From: Domibacillus sp. DTU_2020_1001157_1_SI_ALB_TIR_016
Lineage (GTDB): Bacteria; Bacillota; Bacilli; Bacillales; Domibacillaceae
DNA length: 64,000 nt
Assembly: GCF_032341995.1 (NCBI RefSeq)
Contig: NZ_CP135439.1
Coordinates: 1,922,001-1,986,000, forward strand
Reading direction: 5' to 3'
This document shows positions 57,251-64,000 of this stretch, in pieces (position 1 is the first letter of the stretch; every line of letters begins with the position of its first letter). The notes under the pieces are model-generated. The model searched no databases. It was not told where the DNA came from and saw only the letters and a program-made list of their open reading frames with translations. The position numbers were made by a program, and so were the translations under genes.

Positions 57251-58468
57251 ATGAAGCACGTAATCGCATTTGATGTCAGTATGGGGAAAAGTTACATGGT
57301 TATTTATAATGAATTAAAACATTGTATGTTCGAAGGAGAAATCAACCATTTTCGGACAGAGTTTGAGGAGTTAAAGAAAAAGATTGACGAATTAACCGAA
57401 GGTTATGGAGAACAGCCCGAGATCGTATTTGAAGCAACCGGTGTTTATTCCAGGCCACTAGAGCGTTTTATGAATGAGAATTATTATACTTACTGTCTTT
57501 TGAACCCCTTGGAAGCGAAATTACAATGTGATTCCTTGCGGATTCATAAAACGGATAAGAGTGATGCACATCGGTTAGCGCTTACCCACTTTACGACAGA
57601 TAGAAGGAAAAAGGAAGGTTCAGATGAGCTTCTCCACCAGTTAAAATCGCTCTCCAGATATTATAGTGAACTGGACGATGAGTTATCCGTTATTCGCAGC
57701 CGTATGCATAAAGTTATTCAATTAACATTCCCAGAACTAGAGAAAATTTTCACTAGTAAATCGGAACTGTTTTTAAATATGGTCCAGCTGTTTCCCCATC
57801 CGGAACTTATCCAAGGCCTTTCAAAAACGGTGATTAAGAATAAGGTTCGCAACAACACAAATAAAAATATATCGCCAGTAATTGCGGAAAGAAAAGCCCT
57901 TGAACTGCTTGAAGCAGCTAAACAATCTTATCCATCGGTCTCTTCGACGGATGTCTTATGTGAACAGCTCAGGTCCTACGCGAAGCGGTACCAGGAACTA
58001 CTTTACGAGAAGGAACAGTGTATAAAAAGAATGATTCCGTTGGCTGAAAGTCGCGAAGAGTACCGAATCATTCTTAGCTTTCCTGGGATTGGTCCTAATA
58101 CAGCGGTGCGTCTTATGGCAGAAATCGGAGATATTCATCGGTTCGATAATCATAAACAGCTTAATGCTTTTGCGGGCATTGATATCCGGCGCTTTCAATC
58201 AGGGAAGACACTTTACAGGGACAAAATCAATAAACGCGGAAACAAGCACTTGCGAAAGCTGCTATTCCTCATTATCCAGAACATGATCAAACAACGGCGT
58301 TTCGGAAAGAATCATATAGTCGACTACTATGACAAATTAAAAACGCAACCTTATAACAAGTGTCATAAAGTCGCGTCTATCGCTTGTGTGAATAAGCTGT
58401 TGAAGAATCTCTTCTTCCTTATCGCCCACAATAGAAGCTATGACTACCGGTCAGCCACCACGTCATAA
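57251..58468 (+). CDS. IS110-family transposase (DEDD recombinase)
   Basis: 405 residues, ATG after AGGAGGATAAGT. N-terminal DEDD RuvC-like domain: VIAFDVSMGKS (D8), IVFEATGVYSRP (E61), HKTDKSDAHRLA (D102, D105). A coiled-coil middle, then the Transposase_20 domain: LSFPGIGPNTAVRLMAEIGD, NAFAGIDIRRFQSGK with the catalytic Ser, and NKRGNKHLRKLLFL. All key residues are present, so it should be active with its bridge RNA. Confidence 0.93.
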   Translation: MKHVIAFDVSMGKSYMVIYNELKHCMFEGEINHFRTEFEELKKKIDELTEGYGEQPEIVFEATGVYSRPLERFMNENYYTYCLLNPLEAKLQCDSLRIHKTDKSDAHRLALTHFTTDRRKKEGSDELLHQLKSLSRYYSELDDELSVIRSRMHKVIQLTFPELEKIFTSKSELFLNMVQLFPHPELIQGLSKTVIKNKVRNNTNKNISPVIAERKALELLEAAKQSYPSVSSTDVLCEQLRSYAKRYQELLYEKEQCIKRMIPLAESREEYRIILSFPGIGPNTAVRLMAEIGDIHRFDNHKQLNAFAGIDIRRFQSGKTLYRDKINKRGNKHLRKLLFLIIQNMIKQRRFGKNHIVDYYDKLKTQPYNKCHKVASIACVNKLLKNLFFLIAHNRSYDYRSATTS

Positions 58469-58672
58469 CTTTACCTATATAGTAGCATACCTAGACGAAC
58501 CTAGTAAAAAAATTACAGCCTTACTCGGTTTATTTGGCATGACCAGAGTGACCATCAACCCGTATTTGCCAATTCATACACGCCCGCTTTTGAGACAAAA
58601 ACACCCATCAAAATAAAAAAAGCTGTTGACTAAGCGTAAGAAAGCTGTCTGATTTAGTGTTGAAAATCCATT

Positions 58673-58973
58673 CCATCCCTACCTCAGTTAAAATTCCCAC
58701 CCATCTTACTAAAAGCTGACTCCCAAAGCTTTCGCTAGTCAAACTCAAAAGGCAGCATAATCCCTATTCTTTTTGTCTCCAACTGATTGACTCAAATCCC
58801 TATTCTCTTTATATGTTATAGATGTTAGAAACTTATAATACATTGGAGACAACACATCTTCGACCTTTATTCCGCTATTCTTAACCTTTTATTTATACTG
58901 TACTTTTTATTAACAAGTCTTTAAAATCCATGGTAGCGATAACATGCCATATTATTATAAATTTGGAGGATAT
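58673..58973. other. Intergenic stretch
   Basis: Begins just after the tail of the split IS3 remnant (58641-58672). No gene or clear hairpin seen; holds the promoter region of the acetyltransferase-like gene. Confidence 0.3.
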
Positions 58974-59507
58974 ATGAAAGTTAGAAAAGGATTGAATTCA
59001 GACATTCGGGAGGTGCTCCAACTGGAGTATCGTCTCTATCCAGAGCAGTGGCATATCCCTGAAGAAATTATAAGGAAGGTTTTGGCTCGTAATGGGGAAG
59101 TGATTCGAGTCCTTGAAACGAACGGTGTTTTAAAAGGACACTATGCATTTTTACCTTTAGAAAAGGACGTCTATGAAAAAGTTCTGCACGGTACATTGGA
59201 TGAAAAAGAACTTGCTGATTATATAGTAGATTACAAAGAACCAAAAGACATATACTTGTATTGGACAACTGTAATGGTCGATACTGAAGACACAAATCGT
59301 TCGCAATTCTCCAAATGCTTATTGAATGACATCCCCCTCTATTTAAAGAGTTTACAAAAAAGGGGAATGAACATAATGGAAATTGGCGGCATCTTTATTT
59401 CTGACAATGGCGTTCGCGTGGCCCAACGTTTTGGAATGTTACAGACCGGTACAATCTACTATACGGGTAAAAGCTATCCTGTTTATCGCACTGATGCTAT
59501 CCACTGA
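58974..59507 (+). CDS. GNAT-like acetyltransferase family protein
   Basis: 177 residues from ATG 58974 after TTGGAGGATAT. Starts MKVRKGLNSDIREVLQLEYR, a usual GNAT opening; LKGHYAFLPLEKDVYEKVLH, YLYWTTVMVDTEDTNRSQFS (acetyl-CoA region would be here), and NGVRVAQRFGMLQTGTIYYT near the end, which resembles the terminal GF-x-x-G element. The Q/R-x-x-G-x-G/A loop is not obvious, so activity on acetyl-CoA is uncertain. Monocistronic. Confidence 0.6.
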   Translation: MKVRKGLNSDIREVLQLEYRLYPEQWHIPEEIIRKVLARNGEVIRVLETNGVLKGHYAFLPLEKDVYEKVLHGTLDEKELADYIVDYKEPKDIYLYWTTVMVDTEDTNRSQFSKCLLNDIPLYLKSLQKRGMNIMEIGGIFISDNGVRVAQRFGMLQTGTIYYTGKSYPVYRTDAIH

Positions 59508-59696
59508 TGGATCAGCGGTTCACACAATAAATTGAGCAGCTATTGACGCGACTTCTCCTATTTGATTGTCGGACCTTGTAACAACTTTTTTTGACGTCGG
59601 TAAAATGGCCAGGTTTAAGTTTGTATCTTTTAAGTAAATTCTATGAAACTGGGTATAGCAATTTCATTTGAGGCGAGCAGAGCAAGGAGTTTACTT

Positions 59697-59738
59697 TAAA
59701 AAAGACCGGATCAGTATAGAAGCTGATCTGGCCTTTTG
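59697..59738 (-). terminator. Terminator of the ABC-F gene
   Basis: AAAGACCGGATCAG-TATAGAAG-CTGATCTGGCCTTTT; on the minus strand the stem ends in CTTTTTTTAAAG. Two mismatched pairs. Confidence 0.75.
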
Positions 59739-59761
59739 TAATAAAGAAAGCTGTACTGCTG

Positions 59762-61327
59762 TTACGTATTTTGCATTTGTTTTGTTGTCCAGGATTCCAC
59801 ATTCCAAATGTCTGTAGCGATGTCCTGATAAAACTCAGGCTCATGGGAAATCAAGAGGATGCTTCCTTTGTACTCTTTAAGCGCCCGCTTTAATTCATTT
59901 TTGGCATCAACATCCAAATGGTTGGTCGGTTCGTCAAAAACGAGAACATTGCTTTCCCGGTTCATCAGTTTACAAAGCCGCACTTTTGCTTTTTCGCCGC
60001 CGCTCAGTACGGATATTTTACTTTCAATGTGTTTTCTTGTTAATCCGCATCTTGCTAATGCCGCCCGGACTTCGCCTTGCGTTAAACTCGGAAATTCATT
60101 CAGCACTTCTTCAATGCATGTGTTATTGTTTTCTTTTTTTACTTCTTGCTCAAAATAACCGATATACTGATAGTCTCCCCGCTCTACGCTTCCGGAAAGA
60201 GGGTTGATTTCACCGAGTATGCTTTTTAACAAAGTGGTTTTTCCGATTCCGTTTGCCCCGACCAAAGCAATTTTTTGGCCACGGTCCATCGAAAGGTCAA
60301 GCGGCTTGGAAAGTGGGTTATCGTAGCCGATCACTAACTTTTCCGTTTGGAAAATTAGCTTTCCAGATGTTCTTGCTTCTTTAAAACGGAAATCAGGCTT
60401 CGGCCGGTCTCCTGCCACTTCAATAATATCCATTTTATCCAGCTTTTTTTGCCGGGACATCGCCAGGCTGCTTGTTGAAGCACGTGCTTTGTTTCTCGCT
60501 ACAAAATCTTTTAAGTTGGCGATTTCCTGTTGCTGCTTTTTAGCGGCTGCCTCTACTTGAAGTTTTTTTGCTTCATAAACTTTTAAAAAGTTATGGTAAT
60601 CTCCGACATAGCGGGTTAATTCTTTGTTTTCCAAATGATAAATAATATTCACAACGCTGTTTAAAAAAGGAATATCATGGGAGATTAGAAGGAACGCATT
60701 TTCATAGTCTAACAAATAGCGTTTTAACCATTCAATATGCACTTCGTCCAAATAGTTGGTTGGCTCATCGAGGAGTAAAATATCAGGTTTTTCAAGAAGA
60801 AGCTTAGCCAGAAGAACTTTTGTCCGCTGCCCTCCGCTTAAATCATATACATCTTTTTCAAGCCCTATCCCATCTAAGCCGAGTCCTCTCGCGACTTCTT
60901 CCACTTTTGCATCAATGGTGTAAAAATCATTGGTTGTCAGTGTATCTTGAAGCGTTCCAACTTCATCAAGCATTTTTTCCATTTCTTCTGGACTTACATC
61001 GGCCATTTGGCCGTAAATATGATTAATAGTTGCTTCCATGTCAAATAAATATTGAAAAGCTGTTTTCAGGACATTACGAATCGTTTTTCCTTTTTCTAAA
61101 ACGGCATGCTGGTCAAGATAACCGACCCGCTGATTTTTGGACCATTCAATTTTTCCATCATCCGCCTGAATTTGTCCGGTAATAATATTCATAAACGTCG
61201 ATTTGCCTTCGCCATTAGCGCCAACTAACCCAATATGTTCCCCTTTTAACAAACGAAAAGATACGTTTTGAAAAATAACGCGATCGCCAAAATCATGACT
61301 TAAATCTGTTACGGTTAGGATGCTCAA
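59762..61327 (-). CDS. ABC-F family ATPase (YkpA/YbiT-like)
   Basis: 521 residues. Two ABC cassettes on one chain, without membrane segments. First: Walker A LVGANGEGKST, signature LSGGQRTKVLLAKLLL, Walker B ILLLDEPTNYLD. Second: LVGANGIGKTT, LSGGEKAKVRLCKLM, VLVFDEPTNHLD. Between them is the charged linker KLQVEAAAKKQQQEIANLKD typical of ABC-F proteins that bind the ribosomal E site. Known members aid stalled ribosomes or protect against antibiotics; the residues here fit the housekeeping YkpA branch better than Vga/Msr types. Monocistronic. Confidence 0.88.
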   Translation of the reverse strand: MSILTVTDLSHDFGDRVIFQNVSFRLLKGEHIGLVGANGEGKSTFMNIITGQIQADDGKIEWSKNQRVGYLDQHAVLEKGKTIRNVLKTAFQYLFDMEATINHIYGQMADVSPEEMEKMLDEVGTLQDTLTTNDFYTIDAKVEEVARGLGLDGIGLEKDVYDLSGGQRTKVLLAKLLLEKPDILLLDEPTNYLDEVHIEWLKRYLLDYENAFLLISHDIPFLNSVVNIIYHLENKELTRYVGDYHNFLKVYEAKKLQVEAAAKKQQQEIANLKDFVARNKARASTSSLAMSRQKKLDKMDIIEVAGDRPKPDFRFKEARTSGKLIFQTEKLVIGYDNPLSKPLDLSMDRGQKIALVGANGIGKTTLLKSILGEINPLSGSVERGDYQYIGYFEQEVKKENNNTCIEEVLNEFPSLTQGEVRAALARCGLTRKHIESKISVLSGGEKAKVRLCKLMNRESNVLVFDEPTNHLDVDAKNELKRALKEYKGSILLISHEPEFYQDIATDIWNVESWTTKQMQNT

Positions 61328-61763
61328 TTATCGTTTCCTCATTTCGCTTCAAAATTTCTATTAAACTTTAATAATACCATATCATCGTACATTTAAACAA
61401 GGGAGTGTTCTGATCTTCATTGCCCTAAGCCAGCATAGCAATAATAGTTTTATTTCTCGCCTTTTGTTTTGGTAAAAAAAGTAACCAAACACCTAAATCA
61501 TACCGAAAACTTCATCAGCGCTGAACTCTTCCATTATTTTCTTCGTTACTTTTGGCAGCTCCATTTTCCGTATTGGATCTTCATTTTAATACCCTTATTA
61601 ATGTACCAATTAAAAAAAGCCGTAATCATCTTAGCCATTGATTCCACATAGTGTCCTATTTTTTACTGTTATAGAAGAGCGGGGATAGAGAGAGCAGAGT
61701 AGATAGAAATTAACATGGGCGGCGGCAAAGCGCTTTTTGCCTCCAAGAGATTGGGTATTAAAA
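61328..61763. other. Intergenic stretch with no supported gene
   Basis: A plus-strand frame of 60 codons (61469-61651) with a hydrophobic end (HFPYWIFILIPLLMYQLKKA) lacks a ribosome site and is not called. Confidence 0.3.
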
Positions 61764-61808
61764 AATCCCCATCCAAAAGCATTCACTCTTAAGCAGGATG
61801 GGTGATTC
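61764..61808 (-). terminator. Terminator of the SLH-SGNH gene
   Basis: Minus strand AATCACCCATCC...GGATGGGGATT then TTTTAATACC; 20-base loop region. About 50 bases after the stop codon. Confidence 0.7.
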
Positions 61809-61856
61809 TTTGCCACTTCAATCAGCAGCTGATATCCCTGTTACTCTTGCCTCTAA

Positions 61857-63257
61857 TTATTGCTTTGAAAGTGCTTGTTTAACAGCTTCAGCAACAATGT
61901 CATTTGCTTTTGGTGTCATGTGAATACCTGTTACATCATCCAGTAATCCACTCTTGATTAGGGCTGTGTCAGTCGCACCGCCTGCTTTAGCGACTAAGAT
62001 ATTGTTTACATCTACAAGCGGAACATAGCGATCTTCGGCAACTTTACGAATAACATCATTGTAGCTGTTAATCCAGCTGCGTAAGCCACCTTTGTTTGCA
62101 TATAAAGGCGCAACAGTTCTACCATTTTTCAACTCTAGGTCATAGTAAGTCTTGTCAACGACTGGTGTATTAGTCATTAAGACAACTTTAATACCTCTTA
62201 CGCTGAGTTGTTCAAGCATATAGGTAAGGTTCTGTTTAAACTCCTCTTTGCTCACCTGTGGCTCACCATTAGGCTTCAGCAAAGCATCGTTAATACCAAA
62301 CATGATTGTTACGTATTCTGGCTTTGCATCAAGAACATCCTCTTTGAAGCGAAGAAGCCCTTCTTCTGTTTCATCTCCGCTATTCCCTTTGTTATAAAAA
62401 GTGTAATCCATTCCATTTCCATAGACAGTTGCTACTTGATCTGTCCACTTCTTGTTAATGTATGTTTTATACTGGCTTTCAAAGTATGAACCAGATGTAT
62501 TGCTGTCGCCAAATGCAACGAAGCCAGACTTCTCTTCATTTCTCAGCTTTCGCTCCTGCTCAAAAATTCGATACATTAACATGGCAAATTGACCACGAGT
62601 AATTTTGTCGTTCGTTCCAAACTTAGTGCTATTGATACCTTTGATGATTCCAGCTCCATGCAATACACGAACAGGTTCTGCATAACGATCCGTAGCATCT
62701 GTAAATGGATTCTTGAATGTCGTAGAATCATCGAAGTAATCCTTGAAGGCATTGTATAACATGACTACCACTTCACCACGAGTGATGTTATCTGCCGCTC
62801 CGAATGATGTAGCAGTCTTACCACTGGTGATTCCCCTCGCTTTAAGTGCTGATACAATGCCCACTGCACGAGTTGGAAGGTCTCTGAATCCTGCCTTTGG
62901 AACATTCGTGTCAATCGCCATATATGTACCAAGAATCACAGCAAAATCCACACGTTTAATTGGATCGTTTACTCCAAACACTGTCTGGTAGCCTTTTGTG
63001 TAGCCTTTTGCAATCCCGTTCTCGTCAAGAAACTGTACAGCATAAGCCAGTTCTGTTTTAGGGGGTACATCTGTAAATCTTGTAACCCCTCTCCCTGTAT
63101 CTATTGGTGGCAATTCATCTGATACTGGCTCTTTTACTGAGTCAGTGGCTGGGTCTACTAAATCTGAAGGATCTTCCGCAAATACCGGTGTAATCGTTGA
63201 GGCAAACGTCGTTCCTGCAAGTAATGCAGTTGCTAATACTTTGTAAGGCTTTTTCAT
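61857..63257 (-). CDS. Secreted SLH-domain protein with C-terminal SGNH/GDSL hydrolase
   Basis: 466 residues from ATG 63257 after GAGGAGATTGAAACC; an upstream in-frame ATG lacks a ribosome site. Signal peptide MKKPYKVLATALLAGTTFAS ending near VFAED. Three S-layer homology repeats follow (about 55-240: FTDVPPKTELAYAVQFLDEN, GITSGKTATSFGAADNITRG, IIKGINSTKFGTNDKITRGQ), which bind pyruvylated cell-wall polymer. Then an SGNH esterase: FVAFGDSNTSGSYF (Ser), YVTIMFGINDALL (Gly-Asn), DDVTGIHMTP (Asp/His). Likely a wall-bound esterase or lipase. A perfect TATAAT lies at 63296-63301 upstream. Confidence 0.9.
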   Translation of the reverse strand: MKKPYKVLATALLAGTTFASTITPVFAEDPSDLVDPATDSVKEPVSDELPPIDTGRGVTRFTDVPPKTELAYAVQFLDENGIAKGYTKGYQTVFGVNDPIKRVDFAVILGTYMAIDTNVPKAGFRDLPTRAVGIVSALKARGITSGKTATSFGAADNITRGEVVVMLYNAFKDYFDDSTTFKNPFTDATDRYAEPVRVLHGAGIIKGINSTKFGTNDKITRGQFAMLMYRIFEQERKLRNEEKSGFVAFGDSNTSGSYFESQYKTYINKKWTDQVATVYGNGMDYTFYNKGNSGDETEEGLLRFKEDVLDAKPEYVTIMFGINDALLKPNGEPQVSKEEFKQNLTYMLEQLSVRGIKVVLMTNTPVVDKTYYDLELKNGRTVAPLYANKGGLRSWINSYNDVIRKVAEDRYVPLVDVNNILVAKAGGATDTALIKSGLLDDVTGIHMTPKANDIVAEAVKQALSKQ

Positions 63258-63379
63258 TGGTTTCAATCTCCTCTTATGTAATTTCCTAGGTTTCAATTAT
63301 ATCAAATAAACCAAGAAGAACTTTGATTTCTTGAAAATTTTAGAAATCCCTTACTGTTGCATTCAAATTGATAAAACAA

Positions 63380-63410
63380 AAAAGAGATGCCTAATTAAGA
63401 CACCTCTTAA
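63380..63410 (-). terminator. Terminator of the gene at 63416
   Basis: Minus strand AAGAGGTG-TCTTAATTAGG-CATCTCTT followed by TTTTGTTTT; one G-T/A-C type mismatch. Confidence 0.65.
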
Positions 63411-63415
63411 ACTAT

Positions 63416-63735
63416 TTATAATTCTTTTTTAACCTTTGAATTTTCCACATAACACAAAAAGAAATCTTCTTCTATTTTAACATTGCATTTGACTTTGTGC
63501 CTTGCGCCCTTCACTATTGGTTGAGCGTCATGGACAACGGCTTGGCAGCAGAGTTGTTGCCTACTGTCAAATGAATAAAAAATAATCAAATGACAATGGG
63601 CAACGACACTATTGTATATCGGTCTATGGAATCCGTATTGTATAGCCCTTGTTTGTCGGGGAATATTCTTCCCACCAATTCTACTGTTTTCAGATAGCCC
63701 TGAACAGTGGTATGTGAATTGGCTTGCGAGTACAT
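63416..63735 (-). pseudogene. Frameshifted hypothetical gene
   Basis: ATG 63735 after GGATAGGAGTAA opens MYSQANSHTTVQGYLKTVEL, then VGRIFPDKQGLYNTDSIDRY and a TGA at 63586. The other frame continues IIFYSFDSRQQLCCQAVVHD, GARHKVKCNVKIEEDFFLCY to a stop at 63416, just before a terminator. Joined across a shift near 63590 they make a protein of about 105 residues. Family not recognised. The track from 63764 upstream in the second frame has no ribosome site. Confidence 0.45.
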
Positions 63736-63739
63736 TTAC

Positions 63740-64000
63740 TCCTATCCTTCCTTCGATCAGCACTTAGTGGCAGCCCTCTCCATTGGGATACTGGACTAAA
63801 CAAGGAAAGTCCGTCTGTATCCTATCCCCTCTTAATTGCGTTGGCAGGGTCATTACCTGACGATGTTTATTAACGTGTGTTTATCGGCATCCCACACGGA
63901 AATTCCGGTACCTAAAAAAGACATTACTTAAGAAACCTTGTATCACCAGAATTTTTTTGATAATATAAGGACACGGTATTTCACTATTTAGTTGTATTGG
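63740..64000. other. Window end, no supported gene
   Basis: Short minus-strand frames (such as MTLPTQLRGDRIQTDFPCLV near 63840) look protein-like but have no convincing start; they may belong to a decayed gene continuing from the previous entry. Confidence 0.25.

Larger units (their letters stand above)
57009..58640 (+). mobile_element. IS110-family insertion sequence
   Basis: About 1.63 kb between two halves of an IS3 orfB remnant that is continuous at 34.7 kb, which sets the boundaries to within a few bases. Contains one transposase gene, about 240 bases of 5' non-coding DNA and 170 bases of 3' non-coding DNA. No clear terminal inverted repeats, as expected for IS110. Appears intact and is the youngest element in the window. 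Confidence 0.85.

Noticed and set aside
61631..61816. 61-codon minus-strand frame
   Set aside because: Overlaps the terminator of the SLH gene and has no ribosome site.
48000..64000. Possible CRISPR array in the accessory region
   Set aside because: The four copies at 55.5-56.5 kb are degenerate and irregularly spaced (172-365 bases), and no cas genes are present.

Overview
The window is a chromosomal segment of a low-GC, spore-forming Firmicute, most likely in the Bacillaceae. Evidence is the Bacillus-type rRNA and tRNA sequences, AGGAGG ribosome-binding sites, sigma-A promoters, a Spo0E-like protein, RsbR/STAS proteins, DUF326 copper-storage proteins and SLH-domain proteins. I cannot name a species from sequence alone.

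Layout. 1-2.2 kb: most of a 16S gene on the minus strand, preceded by tRNAs Ala, Ser, fMet, Asp and Gly; the Ala gene has a broken acceptor stem. 2.2-3.1 kb: transposase remnants. 3.1-5.4 kb: a tcyABC-like amino-acid ABC transporter. 5.4-9 kb: an RsbR paralogue, phage and STAS fragments, twin 72/73-residue genes with matching leaders, and stubs of an NADH dehydrogenase and a GGDEF protein. 8.9-12.7 kb: a fused alpha-beta L-serine dehydratase, a YdeI-like protein with a CDGSH tail, and a VOC protein. 12.9-18.6 kb: two intact and one decayed DUF326 copper-storage genes, a Met/Cys-rich ORF between the intact two, and an M20 amidohydrolase. 18.7-25.1 kb: a threonine synthase, then a marR-arylsulfotransferase-ABC transporter operon behind a terminator-like leader. 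26.7-33.6 kb: a ribose-type sugar operon (TIM-barrel protein, binding protein, ATPase, permease, PfkB kinase) with a cre-like site and a DeoR regulator. 34-37 kb: IS3 fragments, a PIG-L deacetylase and a decayed Mrr-like gene. 37-42.2 kb: the kynurenine operon (kynU, permease, kynA, kynB) divergent from a TetR gene, with a palindrome on the -35 box. 42.7-48.1 kb: a complete rrn operon (16S-23S-5S) with tandem promoters. 48.2-59 kb: an accessory region of phage and IS remnants, an Mrr-like nuclease, a holin, a Spo0E-like gene, an IDEAL-domain protein, and three single-membrane-segment microproteins interleaved with a degenerate repeated motif. An IS110-family element sits inside an older IS3 remnant. 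59-63.3 kb: a GNAT-like protein, an ABC-F ATPase, and an SLH-SGNH secreted hydrolase.

How it fits together. The intact parts are mostly catabolic and uptake modules: cystine-type uptake, serine deamination, organosulfur use (inferred), an unknown sugar, and tryptophan to anthranilate. They sit among many decayed paralogues: copper protein, SLH protein, Mrr nuclease, STAS protein, IS3 and TnpB. Much of the non-operon DNA is therefore accumulated debris. The best candidates for undescribed biology are the copper-protein/Met-rich locus, the microprotein/repeat array at 55.5-56.7 kb, the marR-arylsulfotransferase leader, and the diverged 16S allele pair.
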